Notes: a model not told the origin generated them from the letters alone. A stretch of 64,000 bases of DNA from Anaerobacillus sp. CMMVII (GCF_025377685.1 NZ_JACEHK010000002.1:522197-586196), one strand, 5' to 3'; numbered from the stretch's first letter, positions 45,747-59,025 are shown. Numbers and translations: made by a program.

Positions 45747-46187
45747 TATTTTCTTGATTTTTTCGGTATTCAAGACCATTTGAATGACACCATCAAAATT
45801 CGCTTGAATGGCTTCATTGGAAAATTTCAAGACTTTCCATCCTGTACTTCTCAAATATAGTTCCTTATGTTTCACGATCAAGCGTCTTAGAATAGCTGTA
45901 GGCTGTTTTGGGTAAAAGAATATCGCTACTTTGTACTGCTCTAAAGCTAAGGGGATTGAACATACCCCTAGTTGAACTGCTGGCGTAACATAGACGCCAT
46001 GTTTGATTAATCCATCGTACAGTAGTCTTTCTACCTCGCATGTACACTTGTGCCGTAAATCTTTTACCGGGATAATTCTTTTTTTTCTTTTCTGGTTTAT
46101 CCCGACGTAGTATAACGTTATAAATATTATTGTTAAAAAAAGATATTCCAAAACTATTAAGATCATCGTCATCACCTTTACTATCAT
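45744..46187 (-). CDS. Membrane-anchored protein with a possible PD-(D/E)XK/DUF559-like fold
   Basis: A 147-residue protein. The N terminus is a transmembrane segment (about 7-30, LIVLEYLFLTIIFITLYYVG) followed by a basic stretch (QKRKKR). The rest resembles small restriction-endonuclease-fold proteins: CEVERLLYDGLIKHGVYVTP, then IPLALEQYKVAIFFYP where active members have an Asp and a Glu-x-Lys, then HKELYLRSTGWKVLKFSNE. The usual catalytic acid and lysine pattern is not clear, so it may be non-catalytic. No ideal ribosome binding site before ATG 46187. Its neighbours are an insertion sequence and the tRNA locus. Confidence 0.5.
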   Translation of the reverse strand: MIVKVMTMILIVLEYLFLTIIFITLYYVGINQKRKKRIIPVKDLRHKCTCEVERLLYDGLIKHGVYVTPAVQLGVCSIPLALEQYKVAIFFYPKQPTAILRRLIVKHKELYLRSTGWKVLKFSNEAIQANFDGVIQMVLNTEKIKKI

Positions 46188-46227
46188 CGACAGAAAAATG
46201 AAAAAGTAACCACTAATATTCTTTTTT

Positions 46228-47911
46228 TCTTATACGGCTAAACTGACACAATTATTGGTTTAGCCACTTTTGTTCAACCCTGTTTAGATATTCAACCGGG
46301 TTCCTTTTGTATTGGTATCTCTTTATATGTTCATCTGTTCTTTCTTTCCAACTTTCCATTTCTTTACAATATTTCTCGTGGCTTACAATACTCAATCTCT
46401 GAATGATATTCGGATCATCAATTGCATCTTCGGCAAATACGATATACTCTCCATGTCGCATAATATAGCGATTCCATGAACGTAGCCCAGTAATTCTTCG
46501 ATGCCTTCTCTTGATTTTTCGGAAGAATAACTCGTGATCATTGTTTGTCCTAGGTAAAATCGGGTAGTCATAACACGCAAATAAACCTTTCCAGAAACCT
46601 TTACTATATCTCATTAAATTGTCTACAAACTCAGCATCCTCATCTTTTGTTAACTTTTTTTCAATCTCCGTTAGGTAACTCTTTAATCTGTTTTCAACAA
46701 ATTCACTGGTCTTCCGACTTGAGGGTTCTAGTATATTTGTAATCCGCCTAATCCTCGTTTGAAGTCTAACAACTTGCTTATATTCTTTAGTAAATTTATC
46801 AACATTACTGACTATTCTGAACATCTTTTCGAGTGCAAGAAGCCCCTTTTTTATCCAGACATTTTTCAAGAGATTCTTTAATCTGCTTTGTCTGTTCATA
46901 AACCTTTACACCTGGAAGTTCCAAAGGTGGGCAACCATCTTCTAGCAAGACTGAACGTATAGCTGCGGTGTATGCTAGAGTAGTCTCCGACTCTAATGTA
47001 TCTTCTGTTAGCGCCTTTTTTTCTATTTCACGAATTCCACGTAACTTCTTCTTAATGTTTGTTTTTAATTTCCTATCTTTATCGACAACTGGCTTTGCGA
47101 TGTCTTTTAAATAATGAAACTGACAATATTGATATGGAGTTTTAGGTGAAAGTTTTTCAAATGCGAGACGTATTGATTTTTGACCATCGCTAACAAAACC
47201 AAGTATAGGAAAACCATATTCCAATACAGGTTTAATAAATTCCATTAGTTCTTCGGTGGAGCTACTTTTCACGTTTTTAGCAGCTAAGATTGTCCCACTC
47301 AAAACCTCTCTAATAACGTAGAGTGTTTCATTTCCCTTTTCTGGCTGAACACCATCCATGGAAAGAATGATACCACCGTGGGCATCAACCGTTTCTTTAA
47401 GAATTTTTTTACTGTTTTCCTCAGCGCTAGCTCGGAGTAAAACAGTATATCGCTCATAAAGCTTTTGGACATGGCGTTCCGATACAACGACCCCATGTTC
47501 GTTAAGAATGTTCATTATCTCCATCCGAGTTTTGTGCTCTTTAAAACGAAGTTCTCCTACAAAAGCCAATACATCAGTACCGTATGTAATGTGTTTTATA
47601 CTCAGGTGCTCAGCTTGAGCTGAACGAAATACGGTAGAACCATTCTCGCACTCAGCGTTAGAACAACGATACCCCATATTAACGATGGTTTTAACTCCGT
47701 CAAGGGTAGAGATAGTTTTCTTCGAAACTGTATGACAATACTCCAACTTAGATTGGCAGGTTGGGCAATTAGATAATTCAGGTTTAAAATACTTCACTTC
47801 ATCAGCAACTAAACGATTTTTTGTACGCACTTATATCACCATCAATTTTTGAGTTTATAATCATTATTTTACCATAAGCCCAAGAGGTTGCGCTATTTTA
47901 ACCGTTTAAGT
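46228..47911 (-). mobile_element. Insertion sequence, about 1.68 kb, family not assigned
   Basis: The ends are imperfect inverted repeats: left CTTATACGGCTAAACTGACA (46229 on), right in reverse complement CTTAAACGGTTAAAATAGCG (47910 back). Both flanks are T-runs, compatible with a target duplication of about 7-8 T residues. One transposase gene in two frames fills the interior. Confidence 0.75.
46252..47830 (-). pseudogene. DDE-type transposase, split by a frameshift
   Basis: The N-terminal part (47830-46805) has a zinc-ribbon-like pattern CPTCQSKLEYC...CSNAEC, a catalytic Asp in ILSMDGVQPEKGNETLYVIR and a second in GFVSDGQKSIRLAFE, with CQFHYLKDIAKP behind. The C-terminal part (46899-46252) holds the probable catalytic Glu in NNDHELFFRKIKRRHRR. 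The frames join at about 46838-46848 by skipping one base in an A6-G4 stretch (a +1 change). That is not the usual IS -1 slippage, so mutation or sequence error is more likely. Full length would be about 520 residues. Confidence 0.8.
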
Positions 47912-47928
47912 TTTTTTTTACAATTCAA

Positions 47929-48041
47929 TGAATTTCATAATTCATGATTTTCGATACTAAGTTCTAACTGTAGTTGCGTAAAAATCATTCACAACTTCAG
48001 TTAGATTGATATAGCTCGATTAAGGTAATTATGAGTTTCAC
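47929..48041. repeat. GATATAGCTCGATTAAGG repeat (copy 2)
   Basis: From TGAATTTCATAATTC to GATATAGCTCGATTAAGGTA and ATTATGAGTTTCACA. The ends are inverted complements, as in copy 1 at 1137-1204. Inner sequence is longer, with AACTGTAGTTG and CAACTTCAGTT also inverted. It abuts the insertion sequence. Confidence 0.7.
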
Positions 48042-48098
48042 ACAATTCAAAAAAAAATATATTTTTGCAAAAATTTATAAACCTTTTAGCCTCAACTG

Positions 48099-48112
48099 TG
48101 TAAGCGTATACA
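48099..48112 (+). promoter_or_regulatory. Candidate cre-like site upstream of ilvD
   Basis: TGTAAGCGTATACA matches the cre consensus except at position 10. It is 60 bases upstream of the -35, a position that could suit CcpA activation as known for B. subtilis ilvB. Confidence 0.4.
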
Positions 48113-48158
48113 ATGGAAATGAGTGTTCAAAATTATCAAATTATTTTAAAAAAAGTGG

Positions 48159-48187
48159 TTGACCAGTGCTATTAAAGAGCGTATTAT
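48159..48187 (+). promoter_or_regulatory. Probable ilvD promoter
   Basis: TTGACC, a 17-base spacer and TATTAT (an overlapping TATAAT is 20 bases from the -35). The leader to ilvD is about 195 bases and shows no T-box motif. Confidence 0.55.
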
Positions 48188-48386
48188 AATCCTCAAATAC
48201 AAAAAACAAAGCACCTAACATGAAGTTTTTGCGTTAGAAAAACTGACATAACTAACGAATAGAAATTAGCTCATACTTATATTTATAGAAATCTAAAAAT
48301 TCCAACAATAATCAAATTTATACTTGAAGTGACTTACTTAGCGGTAAGGGATTTTGGTGGAAGAAATGACATAGCTGGGAGATGTA

Positions 48387-50060
48387 GTGACTATGCGTAG
48401 TGATATGATTAAAAAAGGTGTTGACCGTGCACCGCATCGTAGTTTATTGAGAGCAACAGGTGTGAGTGAAGAAGACATGAATAAACCATTTATTGGTGTT
48501 TGTAATTCTTATATCGATATCATACCTGGGCACATGCATTTAAATGAATTTGCTAAGGTTGTCAAAGAAGCCATACGCGAGGCTGGAGGTATACCATTTG
48601 AGTTTAATACCATCGGTGTCGATGATGGGATAGCAATGGGCCATATCGGAATGCGTTATTCATTACCGTCTAGAGAAATCATTTGTGACGCAGCAGAAAC
48701 AGTTATCAATGCTCATTGGTTCGATGGAGTTTTCTATATTCCTAACTGTGACAAGATTACACCTGGAATGTTAATGGCGGCTGTTCGCACGAATGTCCCT
48801 TCAGTATTTGTGACAGGAGGACCAATGGAAGCTGGGCGAACGAAAGATGGCAAAAGTCTATCACTTGCTTCTGTATTCGAAGGTGTTGGCGCTTTTCAGT
48901 CGGGTAAAATGTCACGAGAAGAACTGTTAGAAATTGAGTCATCAGCATGTCCAACATGTGGTTCTTGCTCTGGTATGTTTACAGCTAATTCTATGAACTG
49001 TTTAATGGAAATGGTTGGAATGGCCTTACCTGGTAATGGAACAATTGTTGCTACATCAGATGATCGTAAGAAATTAATTAAAGATGCTGCAAAACACTTA
49101 ATGAATTTAATCGAAAAAGACATAAAGCCTAGAGATATCATAACAAAAGAAGCTATTGATGATGCTTTTGCGTTAGATATGGCAATGGGTGGATCAACAA
49201 ATACGGTGCTTCACACTTTAGCTATCGCAAATGAAGCCGAAATTGATTACGATCTAACGCGAATAAATGAAGTAGCAGAACGGGTTCCTTATTTATCGAA
49301 AATTAGTCCTGCATCAGACTACTCAATGCAAGATGTACATGCAGCTGGTGGAGTTAGTGCCATTATTAAAGAGCTTTGTTCAATCGAAGGGGCTATTCAC
49401 CCTGAGAGGATTACGATTACAGGAAAATCATTGTTTGAAAACGTCAAAGATGCTGAAATTACAAATGATGAAGTCATTCGTCGTAAGGATAACCCTTATA
49501 GTCCTGTTGGTGGTTTATCAATATTATTTGGAAATATTGCCCCAGATGGTGCTGTAATCAAGGTTGGAGGTGTAGATCCAAGTATTCAAACTTTTGATGG
49601 CGAAGCGATCGTTTTTAACTCTCAAGATGAGGCATTAGAAGGGATAAACAATGGCTCTGTTAGAGAAGGCCATGTTGTTGTTATTAGATACGAGGGACCA
49701 AAAGGTGGCCCAGGTATGCCGGAAATGTTAGCTCCAACTTCATCGATTATGGGAAGGGGACTAGGCACCAAGGTAGCCTTAATTACAGATGGAAGATTTT
49801 CTGGAGCCTCAAGAGGAGTCTCGATTGGTCACATTTCCCCGGAAGCAGCAGATGGAGGGCCGATTGCCTTTATTGAAAATGGTGACAGAATCGTTATCGA
49901 TTTACCGAACCGAACACTTCATTTAGATGTCTTAGAAGAAGTATTAACAAGTCGAAAGAAATCCTGGGTTGAACCAGAGCCTAAAGTGAAAAAAGGTTAT
50001 TTAGCTCGTTATTCAAAGCTCGTAACCTCTGCAAATACTGGTGGAGTTATGAAATATTAA
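48387..50060 (+). CDS. ilvD: Dihydroxy-acid dehydratase
   Basis: A 557-residue iron-sulfur dehydratase making 2-keto acids for isoleucine and valine. Cluster cysteines lie in [24 protein letters not shown] and [17 protein letters not shown]. The C-terminal [18 protein letters not shown] and [20 protein letters not shown] segments are diagnostic. I take GTG 48387, six bases after GGGAG. It sits upstream of the T-box that controls ilvB, so it is outside that attenuation. Confidence 0.96.
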   Translation: MTMRSDMIKKGVDRAPHRSLLRATGVSEEDMNKPFIGVCNSYIDIIPGHMHLNEFAKVVKEAIREAGGIPFEFNTIGVDDGIAMGHIGMRYSLPSREIICDAAETVINAHWFDGVFYIPNCDKITPGMLMAAVRTNVPSVFVTGGPMEAGRTKDGKSLSLASVFEGVGAFQSGKMSREELLEIESSACPTCGSCSGMFTANSMNCLMEMVGMALPGNGTIVATSDDRKKLIKDAAKHLMNLIEKDIKPRDIITKEAIDDAFALDMAMGGSTNTVLHTLAIANEAEIDYDLTRINEVAERVPYLSKISPASDYSMQDVHAAGGVSAIIKELCSIEGAIHPERITITGKSLFENVKDAEITNDEVIRRKDNPYSPVGGLSILFGNIAPDGAVIKVGGVDPSIQTFDGEAIVFNSQDEALEGINNGSVREGHVVVIRYEGPKGGPGMPEMLAPTSSIMGRGLGTKVALITDGRFSGASRGVSIGHISPEAADGGPIAFIENGDRIVIDLPNRTLHLDVLEEVLTSRKKSWVEPEPKVKKGYLARYSKLVTSANTGGVMKY

Positions 50061-50077
50061 TTGTACTACCAAGAAAG

Positions 50078-50116
50078 TAAGCTTGCGTCGATAATCAGCG
50101 TCAAGCTAATTTTCTA
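50078..50116 (+). terminator. Terminator candidate after ilvD
   Basis: AGCTTG and CAAGCT arms with inner CG pairs around ATAATCA, followed by AATTTTCT. Confidence 0.55.
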
Positions 50117-50128
50117 CCTAAACACTTT

Positions 50129-50440
50129 TATACTATAAAACGTCGAAGAGGAAAAGTAGCATTAAGAACAGTATCTTCAGAGAGCCGTAATTGCTGAGAA
50201 ACGGTGGTACCTCTTAAATGTGAACTCACCTCTGAGTGTCAATATGAAAGGAATGGTAAATTCCTAGTAATGTTGATCGAGTGATACCGTCACTCGTTAT
50301 CAAAAATGAATGAGAAATCGTTCCTGAGGTGGTTATTTGAGAGAATGACCATGAAAAAGGGTGGTACCGTGGAAAGAAACCTTTTCACCCCTTACTAAAA
50401 GCGTTTTGCGCTTATTTATGGGGTGAGAAGGTTTTTTATT
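50129..50440 (+). promoter_or_regulatory. T-box leader, leucine-specific (ilv-leu operon)
   Basis: A -10-like TATACT is at 50129-50134. Stem I contains TCAGAGAGCCGTAATTGCTG and GTGAACTCACCTCTGAG with specifier CTC (Leu). The T-box AAGGGTGGTACCGTGG is at 50357-50372. The terminator pairs AAACCTTTTCACCCC with GGGGTGAGAAGGTTT, then T residues. It matches the B. subtilis ilvB arrangement. Confidence 0.92.
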
Positions 50441-50473
50441 TATAGAAAAATAAGTATGAGCGTTTTTAGTACT

Positions 50474-50508
50474 TGATGTCTAGCTTCAGGCGCCTTGCTC
50501 CTTTCTTA
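50474..50508. repeat. Fragment of the interspersed GCGCC repeat (copy 7)
   Basis: TTGATGTCTAGCTTCAGGCG then CCTTGCTCCTTTCTTAT: only the outer ends of the repeat are present. Confidence 0.5.
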
Positions 50509-50590
50509 TATAAAAAAGTCTGAAATATCAATCAATATCAGCCAAGTGCTGTAAGATAAGAAAATTATCAACTTGTAAGGGGGAAATAAA

Positions 50591-52317
50591 ATGAGTACCA
50601 AGTTGAGGAAAAATGAAGTTTTAACAAGTAACGAGAAAAAATGATGACAGGGTCAGCAATGTTGATTGAAGCCTTAAAGCAAGAAGAGGTCGATGTTATC
50701 TTTGGTTATCCTGGGGGAGCGATCTTACCTACCTTTGATGAGATTTATAAGGATGGTATTCGTCACATATTAGCCCGACACGAACAAGGAGCCATCCATG
50801 CTGCTGAAGGGTATACAAGGATTTCAGGTAAACCTGGAGTAGTTGTAGTGACCTCAGGTCCAGGTGCCACGAATGTTGTCACAGGTATTGCCGATGCCAT
50901 GATGGACTCCCTACCACTCGTTGTTTTCAGTGGGCAAGTTGCGACATCAGTAATTGGTACAGATGCTTTTCAAGAGTCCGATGTAATTGGAATTACAATG
51001 CCGATTACCAAACATAATTATCAAGTACGTAATGTGAATGACCTCCCTAGAATTATTAAAGAAGCTTTTCACATTGCAACAACAGGTAGACCAGGACCGG
51101 TTCTTATCGATCTTCCTAAAGATGTGTCCCTTGAAACAGGTTTGTTTGACTATAGTAAAGAGGTTAATTTACCTGGATATCAACCAACGATCATGCCGAA
51201 TAAACTTCAAATTAGAAAGCTAGTCGAAGCCGTTAGTAGTGCTAAAAAACCTGTTCTATTAGTTGGAGCTGGGGTCTTACATGCCAAAGGGTCTGAAAAT
51301 CTACTAGAATACGCCGAGCAGCAACAAATTCCTGTAGCTTCTACATTATTAGGATTAGGAGCTTTTCCTGGAACCCATGAGTTATTTTTAGGTATGGCTG
51401 GGATGCATGGAACGTATTCAGCCAATATGGCGATCTATGAATGTGATTTGTTAATTAGTATTGGAAGTCGCTTTGATGACCGAGTCACTGGTAATCTACA
51501 AAAATTTGCCCCTCATGCTAAGGTGGCACATATTGATATAGACCCCGCAGAAATCGGCAAAAATATTGAAACACAAATTCCAATTGTTGCTGATGCAAAA
51601 GAAGCTTTGAAAGAATTAGTTGCCCAAAATGGTTTGAAAGGACAAAATTCAGTTTGGAATGAGGATTTAAAACAATTAAAACTAGAATATCCACTTTGGT
51701 ATACAGAAGATCCAACTGTCATCAAGCCTCAACAGCTAATTGAGCGCATTTATGAAAAGACAAACGGTGAGGCAATTGTTACTACTGATGTAGGGCAACA
51801 TCAAATGTGGACTGCACAATTTTTTAAGTTCAATAAACCTAATCGTTGGGTTACCTCTGGTGGTTTAGGGACAATGGGCTTCGGTTTTCCAGCTGCGATT
51901 GGCGCTCAATTAGCAGCACCTAATACCCCTGTAATTGCAGTAATGGGGGATGCGGGATTCCAAATGACACTCCAAGAGTTGTCATTGCTCCAAGAAATGA
52001 ATTTACCAGTCAAACTTGTTGTTGTAAACAATGCTTCATTAGGAATGGTACGACAGTGGCAGCAGTTGTTTTTTGAAGAACGATACTCAAACTCACTTTT
52101 TCCAGTACAACCGGATTTCGTAAAGCTTGCAGAAGCTTACAATATTAAAGGGATGCGAGTCGATCATGTCGCAGACTTAGACAGAGCTGTAGAAGAAATG
52201 TTAAATCATGATGGGCCAGTGTTAGTTGATTTCCGTGTAGCATCTAAGGAGAATGTCTACCCGATGGTTGCGCCTGGTGCGGGGTTACATGAAATGATTG
52301 GGGTGAAACCAGAATGA
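50591..52317 (+). CDS. ilvB: Acetolactate synthase large subunit, one frameshift near the start
   Basis: The ThDP enzyme that condenses pyruvate (or pyruvate and 2-oxobutyrate) in branched-chain synthesis. Motifs: [28 protein letters not shown] (catalytic Glu), [20 protein letters not shown], and the ThDP site [23 protein letters not shown] 50591 with AAGGGGGAAA is the real start. Its frame stops at 50641-50644 because the A-run 50636-50641 is one A short; adding one A joins [17 protein letters not shown] to the rest. If the break is real, translation would have to restart near 50641. Confidence 0.93.
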
Positions 52318-52832
52318 AAAGGATTATTACAGCAACGGTAAATAATGTATCTGGTGTGTTAAATCGAGTGACTGGGATGCTTGCCAGAAGAAATTATAAC
52401 ATCGAAAGCATAACCGTTGGTCACACAGAAAATCCAGCAATTTCAAGAATGACATTTGTTGTGATCGTAGATAACAAAAGAAGTGTTGAGCAGGTAATTA
52501 AACAATTAAACAAACAAGTGGATGTTTTGAAGGTATCAGATATTACCGATGAATCGATCGTCTCGAGAGAACTTGCCTTAATAAAAGTTTTTGTAACAGC
52601 TCAACAACGAGGAGAACTTGCTGCCATCATTAATCCATTTCGTGCTGTTATCTTGGACGTTGGACGAGAAACAATGACTGTTCAAGTCACAGGGGATCAA
52701 CAAAAAATTGAAGCTTTAATTGATTTGCTTCATCCATACGGAATTAAAGAAATAGCGAGAACAGGGATTACTGCCTTTAAACGTGGTCATAAGCTTTCTG
52801 GTAGTGAACAAAGAATATCATTAATAAACTAA
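52314..52832 (+). CDS. ilvH: Acetolactate synthase small (regulatory) subunit
   Basis: A 172-residue regulatory subunit. The N-terminal ACT domain ([20 protein letters not shown] then NIESITVG) binds valine and the C-terminal part (about 80-160) completes the fold. Its ATG overlaps the ilvB stop (ATGA), indicating translational coupling. Also called ilvN. Intact. Confidence 0.95.
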   Translation: MKRIITATVNNVSGVLNRVTGMLARRNYNIESITVGHTENPAISRMTFVVIVDNKRSVEQVIKQLNKQVDVLKVSDITDESIVSRELALIKVFVTAQQRGELAAIINPFRAVILDVGRETMTVQVTGDQQKIEALIDLLHPYGIKEIARTGITAFKRGHKLSGSEQRISLIN

Positions 52833-52869
52833 TGCAGTTTATTTTTGCAATATTTAGAGATTTAGAGAA

Positions 52870-52935
52870 GTTCATAAAGTATTATTTTATAGTCTTAATG
52901 TAATTGATATAGCTTAATTAAAGCAATGATGAAAC
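52870..52935. repeat. GATATAGCTCGATTAAGG repeat (copy 3, degenerate)
   Basis: GTTCATAAAG...TAATTGATATAGCTTAATTA then AAGCAATGATGAAAC. Shares the inner block and end of copies 1 and 2 with several changes. Confidence 0.55.
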
Positions 52936-52962
52936 AAATCGGTTTGAAAATTTAAGAAAGAA

Positions 52963-53012
52963 TGTGTAGAGGCGAAGTGCAAGACTTCAATTCTACACTC
53001 TAAACTATAAAT
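52963..53012. repeat. Heptad palindrome repeat (copy 9, short)
   Basis: ATGTGTAGAGGCGAAGTGC...CTTCAATTCTACACTCTAA then ACTATAA. A reduced copy inside the ilvH-ilvC gap, 24 bases before ilvC, thus inside the operon mRNA. Confidence 0.65.
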
Positions 53013-53021
53013 TAAAATTAA

Positions 53022-55592
<2,571 letters not shown>

Positions 55593-55612
55593 ATTTCTAT
55601 ATGACTGTATTA

Positions 55613-55738
55613 TCAATAGGCGCCACTTTTTTCTTAGTTGACTTAGGAAGGTCTGCGACCAACAAAAATGTCTAGTAGATCAAATCGTGACTGCAGGGGC
55701 ACTAGCATACTTGGCTAAAAAGCAGGCGCCTACCAAGT
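55613..55738. other. leuA-leuB spacer with inverted GGCGCC ends
   Basis: AGGCGCC near 55620 and GGCGCCT near 55731 bracket a segment containing AATGTCTAGTAGATC. It resembles the ends of the interspersed GCGCC repeat but is too diverged to be sure. Confidence 0.35.
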
Positions 55739-55756
55739 TTTTATGGGGGGATGAGA

Positions 55757-56845
55757 ATGAACAAAAAAATCACAGTCATTCCAGGCGATGGAATTGGACC
55801 AGAGGTTATTAGATCAGCTATTAAGGTATTAGACTGCATTGCGGCAAAGTTTAATCACGAGTTTACGTATCAATACGCGAAATTAGGTGGAGTTGCAATA
55901 GATGAAGAAGGCACACCGCTTCCTCAAAGGACAATTGACCTATGTAAAGATAGTGATGGTGTTCTTCTTGGAGCAGTAGGAGGACCAAAGTGGGATACAT
56001 TACCTGGCTCATTAAGACCAGAAAAAGGATTATTAGGTATTCGTAAAGCATTACAACTGTATGCAAATCTACGTCCAGTTAAGGCTCATAAGAGTCTACT
56101 AGATGCGTCAACACTTAAAAAAGAAGTAGTTGAAGGGGTAGATTTATTGATCGTCCGTGAGTTAACAGGAGGACTATACTTTGGTCAACCTCAAGAACGT
56201 CGTCATGAAGCAGATGGAGAAGCGGTGGTTGACACACTCTATTACAAAAAATCCGAGATTGAAAGAATTGTGAAGCAAGCGTTTGAATTAGCTCGACTTA
56301 GAAATAAAAAGGTTACATCTGTTGATAAGGCCAACGTCCTCGAATCGAGTAGATTATGGCGCGAAGTCGCAGTTGAGGTGGCTGGGAACTATCCTGATAT
56401 TGAGCTAGAGCATATGCTCGTTGATAATGCTGCTATGCAACTAATCCGTAATCCGAAGCAATTTGATGTCGTTGTAACAGAGAATATGTTTGGTGACATT
56501 TTAAGTGATGAAGCATCCATGCTTACAGGTTCGTTAGGAATGCTTCCATCGGCGAGTATAGGTGGAGATGGACCTGGACTTTATGAGCCAATTCATGGTT
56601 CTGCTCCTGACATTGCCGGAAAAAATATCGCAAATCCTCTTGCAACCATATTATCAGTAGCTATGATGTTACGCTTTTCGTTCCATTGGATCGAAGAAGC
56701 TGATGCTATCGAAGAAGCAGTTACCAATGTGCTTGAAGCAGGATATCGAACCGGCGACATAGCTGAAAAAGGAGAAACGATCTTAAATACAGATGAGATG
56801 ACTGAGAAAGTGCTTGAGAATATACATTTGGCGATAACGAATTAA
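55757..56845 (+). CDS. leuB: 3-isopropylmalate dehydrogenase
   Basis: A 362-residue NAD-dependent decarboxylating dehydrogenase. Motifs: [65 protein letters not shown], and [20 protein letters not shown] with [13 protein letters not shown] [14 protein letters not shown] choose ATG 55757, six bases after GGGGGG. Intact. Confidence 0.96.
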   Translation: MNKKITVIPGDGIGPEVIRSAIKVLDCIAAKFNHEFTYQYAKLGGVAIDEEGTPLPQRTIDLCKDSDGVLLGAVGGPKWDTLPGSLRPEKGLLGIRKALQLYANLRPVKAHKSLLDASTLKKEVVEGVDLLIVRELTGGLYFGQPQERRHEADGEAVVDTLYYKKSEIERIVKQAFELARLRNKKVTSVDKANVLESSRLWREVAVEVAGNYPDIELEHMLVDNAAMQLIRNPKQFDVVVTENMFGDILSDEASMLTGSLGMLPSASIGGDGPGLYEPIHGSAPDIAGKNIANPLATILSVAMMLRFSFHWIEEADAIEEAVTNVLEAGYRTGDIAEKGETILNTDEMTEKVLENIHLAITN

Positions 56846-56846
56846 A

Positions 56847-56973
56847 GTTATGAGTTATGAGTTATGAGTTATGAGATATGAGATATGAGTTATGAGTTAA
56901 AGTCAAAAGCATTTTGTTTGCTTCGAAGCTTTACATAGAAACTCATAACTCAACATTTAAAACTCAAAACTAT
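56847..56973. repeat. Heptad palindrome repeat (copy 10) with (GTTATGA) microsatellite
   Basis: The left arm is eight near-perfect heptads of GTTATGA/GATATGA (56847-56902). The centre is AGCATTTTGTTTGCTTCGAA, the right arm ACTCATAACTC and AAAACTCAAAAC. It fills the leuB-leuC gap. Confidence 0.85.
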
Positions 56974-56989
56974 TTTTGGAGGGTTCTGG

Positions 56990-58402
56990 ATGACAAAGAA
57001 AACAATTATCGAAAAAATTTGGGAAAAGCATACGGTTCTTGACGAGCCAGGAAAGCCAAATCTATTATATATTGACTTGCACATGGTTCACGAAGTTACA
57101 TCTCCTCAAGCTTTTGAAGGTTTACGTTTGAAAGGCAGAAAAGTTCGTCGACCTGATCTTTCGTTTGCTACGATGGATCATAACGTACCTACAATAGACC
57201 GCTATACAATTAAAGATGAAATTGCAAAAAAACAAATGGATACATTATCTGCAAACTGTCGCGAATTTGGAATAAAGATAGCAGATTTAAATAGTCCTGA
57301 CAATGGTATTGTTCATGTTATTGGACCAGAGCTAGGCTTAACACAACCTGGTAAAACGATTGTATGTGGGGATAGTCATACATCGACTCATGGAGCATTC
57401 GGTGCTTTAGCATTTGGGATCGGAACAAGTGAGGTAGAGCATGTCTTAAGTACTCAAACGTTATGGCAGACAAAGCCAAAGACATTACAAGTTCATGTAA
57501 AAGGTGAATTACCACTTGGAGTTACTGCAAAAGATGTGATATTAGCCATCATTGCAAAATATGGCGTTAACTTCGGAACAGGGTCTGTGATTGAATTTAC
57601 AGGGGAATCTATCCGCAAGATGAGTATGGAAGAACGAATGACAATTTGCAATATGAGTATTGAAGCTGGTGCGAAAGCTGGATTAATAGCTCCCGATGAG
57701 ACCACATTTGAATATTTAAGAGGAAAACAGTACACACCTCAAGGTGAAGATTTTGATAGAGCGGTTTCTGAATGGAAACAATTGGTGACTGATGAAGGTG
57801 CTGAGTTCGATCAAACTGTGGAAATTCTGGCGTCAGAAATTGAACCACAAGTAACGTGGGGGACGAATCCTTCACAAGGTGTTAGTATAAACGGATTTGT
57901 ACCAAATCCTGCCGACGCCTCAAACTCTACCGAAAAAAAGGCAATAGAACAAGGGCTTGAATATATGGGCCTTACTCCAGGTATATCAATGAAGGACGTT
58001 GAGATACAACATGTTTTCATTGGTTCTTGTACCAATTCTCGAATGAGTGATCTACGAGCTGCAGCGGAAGTAGCAAAAGGTAGGAAAGTTGCTTCAGGTG
58101 TAAGAGCTATGGTTGTTCCGGGTTCTCAGAAAATTAAGTTGCAAGCAGAAGCTGAAGGTTTAGATCAAATTTTCTTAGAAGCAGGTTTCGAATGGCGTGA
58201 ATCTGGTTGTAGCATGTGCTTAAGTATGAATCCCGATTTTGTTCCAGAAGGAGAGCGTTGTGCCTCCACTTCAAATCGGAATTTTGAAGGGCGTCAAGGG
58301 AAAGGTGCTAGAACTCATCTTGTGAGTCCAGCGATGGCAGCAGCCGCAGCAATTGCTGGAAAGTTCGTTGATGTACGGACTTTTTCTGAGGCAACAGTTT
58401 AA
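56990..58402 (+). CDS. leuC: 3-isopropylmalate dehydratase large subunit
   Basis: A 470-residue aconitase-family protein with a 4Fe-4S cluster. Cluster cysteines are in [14 protein letters not shown] and [12 protein letters not shown]. Other motifs are [20 protein letters not shown] and the C-terminal [30 protein letters not shown] precedes ATG. Works with LeuD next to it. Intact. Confidence 0.96.
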   Translation: MTKKTIIEKIWEKHTVLDEPGKPNLLYIDLHMVHEVTSPQAFEGLRLKGRKVRRPDLSFATMDHNVPTIDRYTIKDEIAKKQMDTLSANCREFGIKIADLNSPDNGIVHVIGPELGLTQPGKTIVCGDSHTSTHGAFGALAFGIGTSEVEHVLSTQTLWQTKPKTLQVHVKGELPLGVTAKDVILAIIAKYGVNFGTGSVIEFTGESIRKMSMEERMTICNMSIEAGAKAGLIAPDETTFEYLRGKQYTPQGEDFDRAVSEWKQLVTDEGAEFDQTVEILASEIEPQVTWGTNPSQGVSINGFVPNPADASNSTEKKAIEQGLEYMGLTPGISMKDVEIQHVFIGSCTNSRMSDLRAAAEVAKGRKVASGVRAMVVPGSQKIKLQAEAEGLDQIFLEAGFEWRESGCSMCLSMNPDFVPEGERCASTSNRNFEGRQGKGARTHLVSPAMAAAAAIAGKFVDVRTFSEATV

Positions 58403-58431
58403 TTCTAATATAGATGAAGGGAGCAACAAAC

Positions 58432-59019
58432 ATGGCAGGTATTGAAGTTCATAAAGGGAATGTAGCAGCACTTAATCGTGTTAACGTAGATACAGACCAA
58501 ATTATTCCGAAACAATTTTTAAAACGGATTGAACGAACAGGCTTTGGACAATTTTTATTTTTCGATTGGCGCTTTCAGTCGGATGGAACAGATAATCCTA
58601 ATTTTGAACTAAATCAACCATATAATAATGAAGCAACTATTTTGGTTGCCAACCATAATTTCGGTTGTGGTTCCTCAAGAGAGCATGCTCCATGGGCATT
58701 GCAGGATTACGGATTTCAAGTCATTATTGCTCCAAGCTTTGCTGATATATTTTACAATAATTGTGTGAAAAATGGAATTTTAGCAATTAAACTTGAAGAG
58801 TTAGAAGTAGAAAAGTTGCTACAAAGTGCTGAAGCTGATGTTTACCAGTTAACGGTTGATCTAAAAAAGCAATTGGTCACTGATGGAAAGGGGTTTTCTG
58901 CAACCTTTACAATCGATCCTTATTGGAAAGAAATGTTAATAAATGGTTGGGATGAAGTTTCTGTCACTTTAAACTATGAAGAGAAAATCGCACAGTACGA
59001 AAAAGTTAATTCATTATAA
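58432..59019 (+). CDS. leuD: 3-isopropylmalate dehydratase small subunit
   Basis: A 195-residue swivel-domain partner of LeuC. Motifs: NVDTDQIIPKQFLKRIERTG and NFGCGSSREHAPWALQDYGF, then IIAPSFADIFYNNCVKNGIL. ATG 58432 follows GAAGGGAG; the frame upstream to 58414 is not needed. Last gene of the ilv-leu operon, before a terminator. Confidence 0.96.
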   Translation: MAGIEVHKGNVAALNRVNVDTDQIIPKQFLKRIERTGFGQFLFFDWRFQSDGTDNPNFELNQPYNNEATILVANHNFGCGSSREHAPWALQDYGFQVIIAPSFADIFYNNCVKNGILAIKLEELEVEKLLQSAEADVYQLTVDLKKQLVTDGKGFSATFTIDPYWKEMLINGWDEVSVTLNYEEKIAQYEKVNSL

Positions 59020-59025
59020 TAAAGA

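Noticed and set aside
46828..46860. Programmed -1 ribosomal frameshift in the transposase at an A-run
   Set aside because: Joining the two frames needs a +1 change at the A6-G4 stretch, and the zero-frame codons do not form an X-XXY-YYZ slippery heptamer, so IS-type -1 slippage does not explain it.
50203..50213. Second T-box in the ilvB leader (CGGTGGTACC)
   Set aside because: It belongs to the stem I region, lacks a terminator after it, and the true T-box with terminator is at 50357-50440.
57318..58471. Several 60-90 codon antisense frames opposite leuC and leuD
   Set aside because: They are shadows of strongly biased coding sequence, without ribosome binding sites or recognisable products.
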